A DNA stretch of 64,000 nt from Bretschneidera sinensis (lineage: Eukaryota > Streptophyta > Magnoliopsida > Brassicales > Akaniaceae): contig CM043704.1 in the NCBI GenBank assembly GCA_023935145.1, forward strand, positions 99,619,873 to 99,683,872, written 5' to 3'. The notes beneath the pieces are model-generated. The model saw nothing but the letters and a program-made list of their open reading frames with translations, did no database searches and was not told the DNA's origin. A program made the translations under genes and the position numbers. Positions 45,453 to 57,314 of the stretch are shown here, one piece after another (position 1 is the stretch's first letter; the number at the start of each line of letters is the position of its first letter).

Positions 45453-48048
45453 ATAATATTCTTCTGTTCTAGAAAAAAAAAAACATCTTTTGTGAAAAAT
45501 ACCATCTTACTTATTTGATTGAGATGGCGTATTTACCAACCAGCTGTCTCCTATGTTTTGTTGATCAAGTTTGTGATGTAAAATAATTATTAACACATTC
45601 CTAAGATATACTGCATGGTGGTGTATTTTTGTCCACACCATTCCTCTTTCATTGGAATACTAATACACTTAATAAGATGGTTATACATGACAGAAAGGCA
45701 TCTGGAGTGCCATGTGTTGCTATTTGATTTGTCAGGGAAAATTACTCCACATCAGTAATATGTTGAATTCAACCAAATACTTCCATCAGAGAGAAAGCTC
45801 ATATGCCAAAAATTACACTCAATAAGAAAGGCAAAACGATTATCTCGCACCAAAACCTTAATCCCCAATATCTCTAGTCAGACACTCTAGTTTATGAAAA
45901 CTCTAATTCTATTGGAATACTTCAGTTTATGGAAACTATAATTTTATTAGAACACTCATTTAAAATAAACCTTAATCCTACTATAACACTCCAATATTAA
46001 TTACTTTTTGATTAGACTCTACTCCAAAGCACTATATACAAAAGGTTCTAACAAGTATCTAACACACACAACTATCATAATTCACAATCCTCTAGCCTTT
46101 TTTTCCCTTTGTATTCTTCAATCTTTATATCACTGACTTAAGTATCGAAAAGTCACTCAAAAGCAAAACCTTTCTGGTTTTCTAACAACTCCCCCACCAA
46201 ATCCGTTTGATTGTCTGACAGATTTTCGATATCAACAATTATCATTCGTATAAAATTGCAAATAAAAACTATAAAAATATATCTTAAACAATTATAAATA
46301 TTAAATCCAACACAATCAATCGTATAATTATTAATGAAAAATATAATTCTTTACTTTACATAAAAAAATACAAATTAAATAAAATCCACTACAACACAAC
46401 ACCACTTTTAGCCATACATCAAACGCTTTAGTATCCAATTTTCCACCATATTTCTCACTCTGCATTCTCAAGTTAATAGTCCAATGAGTATTTTTGCTTA
46501 TGTTACTCCAATAAAAACACTTTGCACTCTATGATACATCCTTATCAATAATAATTTCAAATCCATTAAGTTATGATTGTCGGATTGTTTATAAGAGAGA
46601 CTAGTGAAGACTTAACAAAAATGAATGGATCACTAATTTTAAAAATGGAGTGAATAGAATAATTATACTAAACTAGACAAATCATTGCCCGTTTATGTTA
46701 GACGAGTAAATCCAGATTGCCCGCAACTTCAAATCGTAAAATTTAGACATTTTTTATGAACACTTTTTAAACATTTTTATGAAAAACATTTTTTAACACT
46801 AAACAAACCTTATAAATTTCTTGTAGAGAGACGGAGAGGAGAGACAGATGAAAAACCGGCTAAGAAGATAACGGAGAGAGTGAAGGGTCTGTAAAGGGGA
46901 AGAGGAGGAAAAATCGTGAAGAGAGACGGCAAGAGAGAGCAAAAAGAAACCAGAAAAGAAGAGGGTGAGATAACTTAGGGGTATAACAGTAATCCAACAT
47001 TGAGATATTTTTGCCGAGTTCAAAGAATATCTTTAATTTAATGGAATCTTTGAAGGAATATAGTTTATGAAGGTGCACTTTTGAGTTAGAAAAATAGAAA
47101 AGCATATGTGCAATTTCAAGATAAATCGGGACGGTGCTAAGAGATTTATTCTAATATTAATAACTACTGGTGATGGTCATCTCAATTACCAAGAGAATTT
47201 GATTGTATATTTAAATTTTTTTTGAATAAAAGTCTAAAATATGGTTTTAGTCTGGAATTTTTGTCCACAATTGGGTACTAAGCTACAAAGCTTAGACTAT
47301 CGGTCAAGAATTATTTTGCCTTAGTTGAACTCTTCCCTAGAAAAGAGCTGATGAATATAAATGAAGTCAAAATCAGACCATGCTTATATATGCGCCTTGA
47401 AAAAAAAATTGTATGACTTCACTAAATAAAAAACAAAAAAACGTTAGAAAAAATTTATAAATGAAATGCTAGAGAGCTACAAATAGATTAAACAAAGCTT
47501 GCAAATGTAATGCAACAAAGACATTTCTGGTAGCAGGAAAGCAGAAGGAAAAGAGTTAGCAATCCACGTTACGGACAGTCATTTGTTCATCAATTACCAT
47601 CGTGTAAACGGTCCATCAACTAGTAACAACCTCAAAAATAAATGCAGATGAGAATTCATAGTCCAATTTTAAGGTTTACCAAGTCAAAATCTCTTAGTCT
47701 CTTACAATATGTTTGGATGGGGAGAAAATAGATAAAGGCAAGTATAAAATAAAATTTGCTGTGTGTACCCTTGCCCTTGTTTGGATATTTTTCTAAACGA
47801 GGGGAGTGTATTTGAAGGGATACAATATTTATCCTTTAAAATCCCATTAAGTCCTCATTTGATCAATTCTTCTCCTTTATATAAAACATTCAAACAAGAG
47901 AAAGGATAATAATCCAAATCCGCTCCTCCCATCTCCTCTACTTCACATCCGTACCCTCTCTATTACAATCTGCTATCAACAAGGTGAATGTATTAGGCAT
48001 TCTGCTCCTTTCTGTATTGAACCTGCAGCCTCACACAAACAAAGAGTC
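45453..48048. other. Intergenic DNA and upstream region of the receptor-like protein gene
   Basis: No gene is recognisable. TTTATATAAAA at 47877-47886 is a plausible TATA box about 160 bases before the ATG at 48049. The surrounding 47705-47900 contains GTTTGGATGGGGAGAAAAT and an inverted CATTCAAACAAG, so this promoter segment may itself derive from a small foldback element. Confidence 0.35.
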
Positions 48049-50232
48049 ATGCTCCCAATGTGTAAACAAAAAGTCATGCTCAATTTTGTCTCTGCTGCTA
48101 ATATGCTGCTCTTCCTCTCTTACTTTGCCTCTCCTCATCATGCCTGCAACCAACTTGATCTCGAGTCTCTATTGTTCGCCTCCTCTGACTTAGAGATAGT
48201 TTCTCCTCCTTTGAATTGGTCTTCTGCTGTTGACTGCTGCCTTTGGGAAGGGATCCATTGCAACCCTGGTGGTCGAGTCACCCATTTATGGTTACCTCAG
48301 AGAGGCATCAGTGGCAGCATCTCCCCATATTTAGGGAACGTAACCTATCTCTCTCACCTTAATCTCTCCCACAATCTTCTCACAGGTCCTCTTCCCTCAA
48401 GTTTCTTATCATTAACTTTTGTTGATACTCTTGATTTGAGCTACAACCGTCTCACTGATGTACTGCCATCATCTTTGCCACTCAGTTCTAATATTAAGAT
48501 GGTAGATTTATCTAGCAATCACTTTCATGGGGAAATCCAATCTTCATTCTTCCAGCTAGCTGGAAATCTGATCAGTTTTAATGTCAGCAACAATAGCTTC
48601 ACAGGTCTTGTTCCTTCATCTATTTGCATTAATGCGTCCCAATCTGTTCGGCTGCTAGATTTCTCCTATAATGATTTTGGCGGCCAGATTCCACTTGGAT
48701 TTGGAGAATGTTCCAATCTACATGTTTTCCGAGCAGGTTTCAATAATCTCTTTGGACCAATTCCTAATGATATCTACAATGCCACAGCACTCCAGGAAAT
48801 TTCCGTACCTGTCAATCTCCTTTCGGGGCCCATCAGTACTGACATGATCCATCTCACCGATCTTAAAATTCTTGAGCTCTCTTCTAATTTATTCACTGGT
48901 CTGATTCCCAAGGATATTGGTAAGTTGTTAAACTTGCAATATTTTCTCCTACACATAAACAACCTCACAGGTTCTTTGCCCCCATCTCTGATGAATTGCA
49001 CCAGTCTTATCACATTAAATTTACGCAACAACCTCTTGCAAGGAGATCTCCCAGAATTAAATTTTTCCACGCTCCTCCAGCTTCGCATACTTGACCTCGG
49101 CTACAATAACTTCACTGGTAGCTTGCCTCCAAGTCTATACTCATGCAAGTCACTGAATGCTGTTAGGCTGGCAAGTAACCAGATAGAAGGAGAGATTTCA
49201 TCTGACATCCTTGCACTGGAATCTCTATCTTTCCTCTCACTTTGTTCCAACAAGCTTACAAATATCTCTGGTGCAATCAGTATTTTGTCGGGCTGCAACA
49301 ACCTCAGTACTGCAATCCTTTCTGGTAATTTTCTGAACGAAGCACTGCCTGATGATGAGAACCTAGTATTGTCAGATGGATTCCAAAATCTTCAACTTCT
49401 GGTTTTAAGAGATTGTCAACTCAATGGTCAAGTGCCAGGCTGGTTAGCTAAGCTCAAGAAGCTACAGGTCTTGGACCTATCAGAAAATCAACTAACTGGC
49501 TCAATACCCGGTTGGTTGGGGAGCCTACACAACCTTTTCTATGTAGACTTGTCTGATAATTTGATCTTTGGAAAAATTCCCAAGGAGCTCTGCAAACTGC
49601 CTGCATTGGTTGACAACCAAGTAGATAGGAGCTATATAGAGCTGCCTATATTTCTCAGGTCTAAAAATGCTATAACTACAAAGCGGCTATACAATCAGAT
49701 TTCCAACCTGCCGCCATCTATATACCTAAGAAACAACAGCCTTAGTGGCAATATTCCCATTGAGATTGGTCGACTAAAATTTCTTCATGTTTTGGATCTT
49801 AGTCATAACAACTTATCTGGCAACATTCCAGATCAAATATCTCAACTCACCAACTTAGAAATATTGGATCTATCTGGAAACTATCTAATTGGTGAAATCC
49901 CTGCATCACTCAAGGGTCTTCATTTCTTGTCTTCGTTCAGTGTTTCGGACAACAATCTCCAAGGAGCAATACCTTCTGGAGGTCAGTTTGATACTTTTCC
50001 CAGCGCCAGCTTTGAAGGAAATCCAGGGTTGTGCGGTTCAGTTGTACAGCGCTCTTGTACTTATCAACCAACAATCACCCATCCTGATTTATCTCATGGA
50101 TCATTGATGGATGAGCTTGGTTTTGGACTCATTGCTGGAGCCATTTTTGGGTTCATTATTGGTTCTACTAGTGGGTTGTTGCTCCCAATCCGCAAGCTAA
50201 AGGCATTGTTCCTGAAGATTCAAAATTTCTAG
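48049..50232 (+). CDS. LRR receptor-like protein without kinase (PSY1R/RLP2-RLP3-like)
   Basis: A single uninterrupted frame of 727 codons. The first ATG (48049) is kept, but ATGs at 48058 and 48076 give a more typical signal peptide (MLNFVSAANMLLFLSYFASP). Then come an LRR N-terminal cap (WSSAVDCCLWEGIHC), about 18-20 extracellular LRRs (LxxLxLSxNxLTGxIP), and an island segment near residues 520-560 (KELCKLPALVDNQVDRSYIE, YNQISNLPPSIYLRNN). Further LRRs follow, then FEGNPGLCGSVVQRSC, one membrane helix (FGLIAGAIFGFIIGSTSGLL) and a short basic tail. The island and the cap after the LRRs match the tyrosine-sulfated-peptide receptor PSY1R closely, but no kinase follows, which is the arrangement of Arabidopsis RLP2 and RLP3 (RLP3/RFO2 gives Fusarium resistance). 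It should act at the plasma membrane, probably with a co-receptor kinase. The ligand is unknown. Confidence 0.92.
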   Translation: MLPMCKQKVMLNFVSAANMLLFLSYFASPHHACNQLDLESLLFASSDLEIVSPPLNWSSAVDCCLWEGIHCNPGGRVTHLWLPQRGISGSISPYLGNVTYLSHLNLSHNLLTGPLPSSFLSLTFVDTLDLSYNRLTDVLPSSLPLSSNIKMVDLSSNHFHGEIQSSFFQLAGNLISFNVSNNSFTGLVPSSICINASQSVRLLDFSYNDFGGQIPLGFGECSNLHVFRAGFNNLFGPIPNDIYNATALQEISVPVNLLSGPISTDMIHLTDLKILELSSNLFTGLIPKDIGKLLNLQYFLLHINNLTGSLPPSLMNCTSLITLNLRNNLLQGDLPELNFSTLLQLRILDLGYNNFTGSLPPSLYSCKSLNAVRLASNQIEGEISSDILALESLSFLSLCSNKLTNISGAISILSGCNNLSTAILSGNFLNEALPDDENLVLSDGFQNLQLLVLRDCQLNGQVPGWLAKLKKLQVLDLSENQLTGSIPGWLGSLHNLFYVDLSDNLIFGKIPKELCKLPALVDNQVDRSYIELPIFLRSKNAITTKRLYNQISNLPPSIYLRNNSLSGNIPIEIGRLKFLHVLDLSHNNLSGNIPDQISQLTNLEILDLSGNYLIGEIPASLKGLHFLSSFSVSDNNLQGAIPSGGQFDTFPSASFEGNPGLCGSVVQRSCTYQPTITHPDLSHGSLMDELGFGLIAGAIFGFIIGSTSGLLLPIRKLKALFLKIQNF

Positions 50233-51567
50233 AGGAAGCAATTTGTTTCGTCTGGAAATTTGAGTTATAGTGGACACCAGCGAGATGGAATGCAAGGGAT
50301 GTCAATAAGACTGTTGATCAAAGCACACAAATGATCGACATAATTATTATTCTAATATGAAATAAAAAAGGACTTATTGTGTTAAATCTCATGTTCAAGA
50401 GGTTTCCTTTTTGTTTTTCTTTTCCACGTTTTTTTTCTTCTTTTTTTTGTATTTATTCTTTCTGTTACTTTTTTTTTTCATTGTGGATTTGAGGATTGTT
50501 CAAGATGTACAAATTGGAATAAGATTACTGCTGCGACTGTGAGGTGTGAACTTGGTGCTGATGCAATTACGCAGGAAAGGAGTTGAAACAAAATAATTTT
50601 TGAAGTGGTTTCATTGATAGGTGAAAATTTATTTATTTGCTTCAAGAAGGTTTCAAGTCTGGTACCCTTTTTGTTGTTTATTTTCACTTTTTATCAAGTT
50701 ACCAGAGGATCATTTCAAAAAAGTTACTAGACAAAACCTTAACTATGCTCGGGATTAGGGAACCACCATCTTCTTCATTTAAGAATTGAAATGAATGTCA
50801 AGTTCATAGTGAGATTAAATCCCATAATGACAAACTTGAATCTGAATATTCTCTATTTGATGATGTGATATTCAATTTCATCATAAACTTAATTTCATTT
50901 TAATTTTCAAATAAAAAAGATCGTGATCCCTCAACTATGAGCCGTAAAGAATGACACACTTGACTATGAGCTTGAAGGGGTCAACCTCTCACTACTGCCT
51001 CTGCCTGTGCTTGTTCTTCCGATGGCTTAATAATGGGTATCATCGCCTCTCTTCTTGTTTATTCCATGGTTAATGGTCCGTTGAGATGTCTCCAACATCT
51101 AAGCTCTTAGCTCAATCTAATCTACCCTCATAAACCCAACAATGTTTTCCTTCATTTTTGTACCACTGTTTCTGATCTCAGCAAATCACCAAATAATGTA
51201 AAGCAATGTGGGTTGGCATGGCATGTGAAATAAATATTGATTCCTCTGTTGTAAAACCTGTGCTGTAAAATCTGTAATACATTGTTTTTGTATATATATT
51301 TGGACTTTTTAAATTTTGGGATTTACTGTGTTTTGGTCTCCTCAACTTTGCAGAGAAATCATTTGTTTTGTTTTATAGGCTGAACAACTGGGAGGAGTGC
51401 TATTTAAACATACTTCCACCTATAGTAACCACTTCAGTTGTACCATTTTCATTACACCACAGGCTCTTGCCCAAAAGTTCTATCCACAGGTTCTTACACC
51501 ACAGTTTCTTTGTTGTTGCTACATCCTTTTGAGCAATGTATAATTACAAAAAATATTAACTTTAAGA
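50233..51567. other. Intergenic region after the receptor-like protein gene
   Basis: It holds the 3' untranslated region of the upstream gene (an AATAAAAAAG-like signal near 50360 is possible) and T-rich DNA. I see no further gene or clear repeat. Confidence 0.4.
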
Positions 51568-53478
51568 TTACCTTAGCACGTCTCCAGTATGCAATTTTGG
51601 CCCACTTAATGCTGGCAAGATGCTAAAAGTATTGCCATTTCCATAAAAGGAAGGGTGCCCGAGAGGCATTGGTCGTTCCGGAATTGGAAGAACTTCAATG
51701 TCTCCTTCCAACATTTTTAGTGCCTCCAAAATGGTAGGCCTCATAGCTACCATTACATGAGAACACAATATCCCAACTTGCACGAATCTCTCCATGATGC
51801 CCTTCGGCTGAATTCACAGAATCCTCATGTTTCAACAAAGAAGGATCCAAAGCCTCTTCTGTTTTCCCAGCTTTCACCAATGACCAAGCCCAATCAGTGA
51901 TCAAAAATGCACGTTGCGATCCTGAGGAGGAAAAATCAAGAACTTTTCTCCCACAAATACTCTCCAAAACAAGCACACCAAAGCTATAAACATCACTCTT
52001 CTCGGAGAATTTCCCATAAAGCGCATATTCAGGGCCAAATATCCATGAGTCCCTGCCACTCTAGTTGTAAGATGAGACTGCCCTTCTCTGCTTTGTTTTG
52101 CAAGGCCAAAATCTGCCACTCTGGCTCTCATATCAGCATCTAATAATATGTTTGTGCCCTTAATGTCTCTATGATAAATTGCAGGTTTCACTCCATAATG
52201 CAAATAAGCCAACCCCTTAGCCACATCCAAAATGATGCTCTTTCTTTGAGGCCAACCCAACGGTTTCTTTGGAATTCCACCCCAAACAGATGGTCATCAA
52301 GATTTCCATTTGGCATATAATCATACACAATATACCTTTGACTCCCACTATCATCACAATTCTCATCCCCATCGACCACACAACATCCTCTAAGCGACAC
52401 AAGATTTCTATGCTTCAAATTGCTAATAATCTCAACCTCATTGCGAAACTCTGCATCTCCTTGAAAGTCTGATTCTACAATGGTCCCATCCAGCAAGACC
52501 CCTTTGTAAACAAACCCAAAACCACCTCTCCCTATAAAATTTTTCTGTGAAAAATTATCTGTTGCCTTCTTAAGATCACGAATTTTGAACCAAATTGATC
52601 CGGTATTTGGCCTCAATCTTGTCCTAGACCCTTGTTCCTCTAAATTAAGACCCAAAGTGGAACTTAATCGATTGATCTTTTTCCTCCTAAATACTTTGTC
52701 ATAACAAAAGTACAAAGCCAACAAACAAGACATAACCAAAACCACAACCCCAGCTCCAGTCAAGCCAAAAACAAAAGCTGAATGGCTCTTACTCTTTGAA
52801 CCCACTTTGGTATTCAAAGACACAGCAAAGATACAAGTCATAGCACCAGTACTCTCAGGCCCTAACTCATTAACAACACCAGCAGCATAAAGAACATTCA
52901 TGTAAAAGCAATCATTGGCATGAGTTCTGTTACCATCAATTGAGAGCAACCTAGACGGAATCCTGGCCGCAGCTGCCACACAAGCACCACAATATGTAAG
53001 ATCAGTGAGATCAGGCCAGCAGACAGTGTTGAGCTGAGTTGACTCACCGAGTTGGGCAACCCAATCTCGAGTGGTTGTTATATTGGCACAAATGTTAGGT
53101 GTGATGACAAACTGCATAGGATCAAAGCAGAGTGATACAAGATTGTCGGGGAGGGAGAGAGAGGTGAGCTTTGACTGGTAGTCTTGGAGGCAAGAAATGG
53201 AGGTGGGTAAGTCTGGGAGCCGAAAGAGGGAGGTCTCCTTGAGGTGTAGGGCAAGGCCTATTCCAAAGAGAGACGAGAGATTTACGCAACAAGAGCTTTT
53301 GGTATCATTTTGGTTGTAATTTTCGCAAGTTGTTGAGTTCCAAGGGATTCTTATGACATAGTTGAGGTCCATAGGACATGTTGATAAATTGGTAAGACTA
53401 GGAAGAGAAGGGAGAGGCTAGGGCTAGAGAGAACATAGAGAGATGAAGTAGAGAAACAAATAGTAAATCAAGCTTCAT
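51568..53478 (-). pseudogene. Receptor-like protein kinase pseudogene (At1g11050 family)
   Basis: All parts of an At1g11050-type kinase are present in order. The ATG at 53478 opens a signal peptide (MKLDLLFVSLLHLSMFSLAL). A Cys-rich extracellular domain follows (MDLNYVIRIPWNSTTCENY to about 52850). Then come a membrane helix (AFVFGLTGAGVVVLVMSCLL), the glycine loop (IGRGGFGFVYKG), the catalytic loop (YHRDIKGTNILLDADMRARV), DFG, and a C-terminus ending in SGPKLHTGDVLR. It is broken repeatedly. There is a frameshift after the signal peptide near 53420. Codons for the catalytic lysine strand are deleted near 52478, so DGTIV runs straight into ESDFQGD. One-base losses occur near 52282 and 52033, and a one-base gain near 51800. 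Related intact genes encode plasma-membrane kinases of poorly known function. No intron is needed to read it. Confidence 0.85.
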
Positions 53479-55007
53479 TATTTTCTGTTACTCAAGATTT
53501 ATAGATTTGGTGGGTTGCTGCTGTTATGGTTTTTGAAAGAGAAAATGGATTGATCAAAGATTCTAGATAGAGAGAAGGCCATTAAACCATTATTCGTTTT
53601 GGGTTGTTGATGATGCCACAATTGAAGAGAGTTGCAGAGAAATGAGGAATACTTTGAACAAACCTCCTCGATTTCTCTTTTCTGCAACTGGCTGCTCTTT
53701 GGTGTCGTGTCAAAGAAAGGCAACCTTGGTGCATAGTCTTCACATGATGTAGTGAGCGTCTTTCAAAGTAGTGATACGATGCTGACGAAGTTCAAATGTC
53801 AGCTAATAATTTATCGTCAAAGCTTGATTTCCTCTCCAATCGAAGAGTCCATGTCACACTTATTTTCATTTTTTTTTTATATAACAGAAGAATCGGTTCC
53901 GCTAAAAACTTTAAATTTTGATCTGCATAGTTGCGTGGTGGTCGTATCATGTTTATTTTTATTTTTTAATAATTAAAAAATCGATTCAAACCAGCACGCT
54001 TTATCTTTAAATTTCGATATGTATAACCTTTCATATTTTATGTATTAAAAAAATAAATTATATAATTAAATAATTACAAAATAATATAAAAAGTTTCGAA
54101 TTTAAAACCTAAACTCTACCGAGTTATCCTCAGTGATTACGCGCTTAATTTCAATTTAGTAAAAAAGAATCAGTGACTTTAAAAATCTGATGATGTTTAT
54201 TTTTCTTTTGCTAAAAAAAAAAAACTTGATGATGCTTAAAATTAATTTAGTGCTATTTGATTTTAGTGTTTGAATAAATAAATACTAAAAGCGTTCACAG
54301 TGACCTTAATAAGTCGAACTAACAAGAATATAGGATGAAATTATTTTTATAAATTGATTAAATACAATTATTTTATGTTTATTTTGTTTTTTCAACAGTA
54401 AGATTGAAAAAAATATTATATTTTATGTATATCTTTTTTTTAATCTGTATAGTAACTAAAGGATTTCATATCAAGTAAATTTATAAGAAGTTTCATGTAT
54501 ATGGAGTTTGTGAAGCTCCATTTAAAAGAGCAATACTTTTAAAATTAAAATATAATTTTAGTATTCAGTAACTCATATAATATATCAAATATGCAATTAT
54601 AATATAATAGTATGAAGCTTAAGTGTGTTGGTCCAATGAGATACATATGGTTTACAAATTTGAAAAAAAAAGATATTAATAAATTCTTAAATTTTGTTTT
54701 TTAAATTAATTATTAAGATATTTAATAAAAAAAAGTGGCATGTGAGATGCACATGATTTTTTAATACATGTTATTATATTGGCTTGGCACATCAATGGGT
54801 AAGAGAAAGTTAATTCACACGAGTGTGGAATCAAATATTATTTCTCATCCGTCTTCAAAAATAAAATTAAAATTAAAATTTAACATGCAATTAACTACTC
54901 TACCACTAAAATAAAATTTAAGTAGTAAAACCTAACACATATTTTTTATAAAATGTTTTTCTTACATATATTTTATAGTAAAACAAAATTGTCTCATATG
55001 GTAGCTT
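53479..55007. other. Intergenic AT-rich DNA upstream of the kinase pseudogene
   Basis: The first 250 bases are the former promoter/leader side of the kinase gene. The rest is AT-rich with no gene, RNA or clear element up to the Copia target site. Confidence 0.4.
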
Positions 55008-55012
55008 AATCT
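55008..55012. repeat. Copia target-site duplication, left (AATCT)
   Basis: AATCT immediately precedes the left LTR and recurs immediately after the right LTR. Confidence 0.9.
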
Positions 55013-55683
55013 TGTAAGAACTTAAATATAATCTTAATATGTTAAACAACTTAAATAGTATATAGATTAAATGCGAAATTATAAAGACCATAAACATACC
55101 TTCGTCCATTGAAGCTTTTTACTTACACAATCCGCTATTCTATCGATATTGGTTCTTTTAGACTCTCATAACTCTCTTCAATTTGATGGTGTATGAAAGA
55201 AAAATGAATAGGACCAAACCTGTATTTATACATGTTCTTCCATCAAGAACATCCGTTCGTATTCCATACACTTGTTACCACAATCAATGGATGGCTAACG
55301 GGTTAAACATGGACCATATATAGGTTGGTTACATATACCTTATACTCTCAATACAACCATTAAGAATATGAACCAACATACCTTAAGCATACACCTTGTG
55401 TTTTCTCTCTTACACTCTAACTTTTTATATGCTCTATGGTTATTCTATTTATATGAGAAACGCACTAAGAATAATTGAATTAATTTGGCCACAATTAATT
55501 CTTAGTGGAGCATAATTGTCTCCACTTAATTACCACAATTAATGCTTGAATTTATTACATCTACCTCCACTTAATTGCCACAATTAATGCTTTGGGGAGC
55601 TTAATGGCCTTCACCTAATGACCACAATTGACTCCACCATATTGAAATGGCCTCCACTTAATGGCCATCATGAATTTATTACA
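55013..55683 (-). repeat. Copia 3' LTR (671 bp)
   Basis: Bounded by TG...CA (TGTAAGAACTT at the left, GAATTTATTACA at the right, plus strand). It matches 61471-62142 over its full length with scattered substitutions. The adjoining AAGTGGGAGAA on the element strand is the polypurine tract. Confidence 0.93.
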
Positions 55684-55979
55684 TTCTCCCACTTGGTCCA
55701 TATGTTTAACCTAACTTAAACCTGTTGATATATTTTTAAGAAGTAAATACATAAATCATGGCGATAAGTTCTCTAAGAGTGAGTATTACCTTCCATGTAT
55801 TACGATGCGTTTAGTTCCTCAAGTATTATTCTTCATGTGGTAACATTTCTTAATGAATAAACCCTATGTTTATTCTTGGTCTTTTACAGATGAATTTTCT
55901 CAAACAAATTAAGGTGCACATGAATATGAGAAAACATCTAAATATGTAAGAGTTTCATTAATAAACAGTATGTATACAC

Positions 55980-57310
55980 TTACAAAGTGGAATCAAGTCT
56001 CATTTTCTCTACATAATCCTTGAATTTCAGAGGTGGCATGCCCTTAGTCAAAGGATTAGCGATCATCAATTCAGTGCTTATGTGTTCAATGACCACTTTC
56101 TTTTCTTTTACACGTTCTCTTATGGCTAAATACTTAATGTCGATGTGTTTACTTCGACTTCCACTTTTGTTGTTCTTAGTCGTAAAGACAGCAGCTGAAT
56201 TGTCGCAGAAAATTTTCAATGGCCTAGATATAAAATCCATGATTCTAAGCCCGGAAATGAAACTCTTAAGCCATACACCATGTGAAGTGGCCTCAAAACA
56301 GAAGACGAACTCGGCTTTTATAGTAGAAGTAGCAGTCAATGTCTGCTTGACACTTCTCCAAGAAACAGCTTCACCGGCCATCAGAAAAATGTACCTTGAT
56401 GTTGATTTACGTGAATCAATACAGCCAGCAAAGTCTGAATCAGAGTAGCCAATCATATCTAGATTGTCCATCTGTCTATATATAAGCTTATAGTCTTTAG
56501 TTCCTTGAAGATACCTCATTACTTTCTTTGCAGCTCTATAGTGGTCTATACCTGAGTTACTCTGATATCGCCCTAGCATCCCTACAACAAATGCAATGTC
56601 AGGTCTAGTGCAGACCGTAGCATACATAAGGCTTCTGACTGCAGAAGTATATGGAATGTTCTTCATAGATTCCCTCTCAAAATCGTTCTTCGGGCATTGG
56701 TTCAAATTGAACCTATCACCCTTCACAATGGAAGCTACACTTAGTGAACAATCTATCATCCGAAATCTCTCTAAAACTTTGTTGATATAGGTTTCTTGTG
56801 ACAGACCTAAAACACCTCGAGGTCTATCTCTATGGATCTCAATGCCAATGACATAAGATGCCTCACCCATATATTTCATATCAAATTTTTTATAGAGAAA
56901 TTGTTTCACCTCATGTAGCAAGCCCTTATCATTGGTTGCAAGTAAAATATCATCCACATATAAAACAAGAAAACAAATTTTACTCCCACTGACTTTCTGG
57001 TATATACATTGATCCATGGGGTTTTCAACAAAACCGAATGAAGAAATTACTTCATGGAATTTATAATACCAGTGACGGGAGGCTTGTTTTAAACCGTATA
57101 TGGATTTCTTAAGCTTGCAAACCAAATTCTCACCATCATTAGAGGAGAAACCTTCAGGTTGTTTCATATAAACCTCATCCTTTAGATCTCCATTAAGAAA
57201 TGTGGTTTTCACATCCATTTTTTGTAGCTCAAAGTCAAAATGAGCAACTAATGCCAAAATAATACGAAGAGAATCTTTCTTAGATACAAGAGAAAAAGTC
57301 TCCGTGTAAT
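55980..57310 (-). pseudogene. Copia reverse transcriptase and RNase H remnant
   Basis: The longest surviving frame (55980-57257, 425 codons) starts within the RT palm at KMDVKTTFLNGDL and contains the catalytic YVDDILLATN. The RNase H follows, with YSDSDFAGC, KAEFVFCFEA and DNSAAV, ending in NPLTKGMP...FKDYVEKM. Just upstream, near 57314, a stop (TGA) separates it from the preceding part of the RT (TKKE before IDYTETF). The RT resembles Tork-type Copia elements in my judgement. Confidence 0.88.
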
Positions 57311-57314
57311 CGAT

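Noticed and set aside
48774..49301. Minus-strand frames of 104 and 66 codons
   Set aside because: Shadows of the LRR gene. The same 66-codon shadow recurs at 63734-63934 because the gene fragment is duplicated.
56020..56448. 142-codon plus-strand frame
   Set aside because: Shadow of the Copia RNase H region on the other strand.
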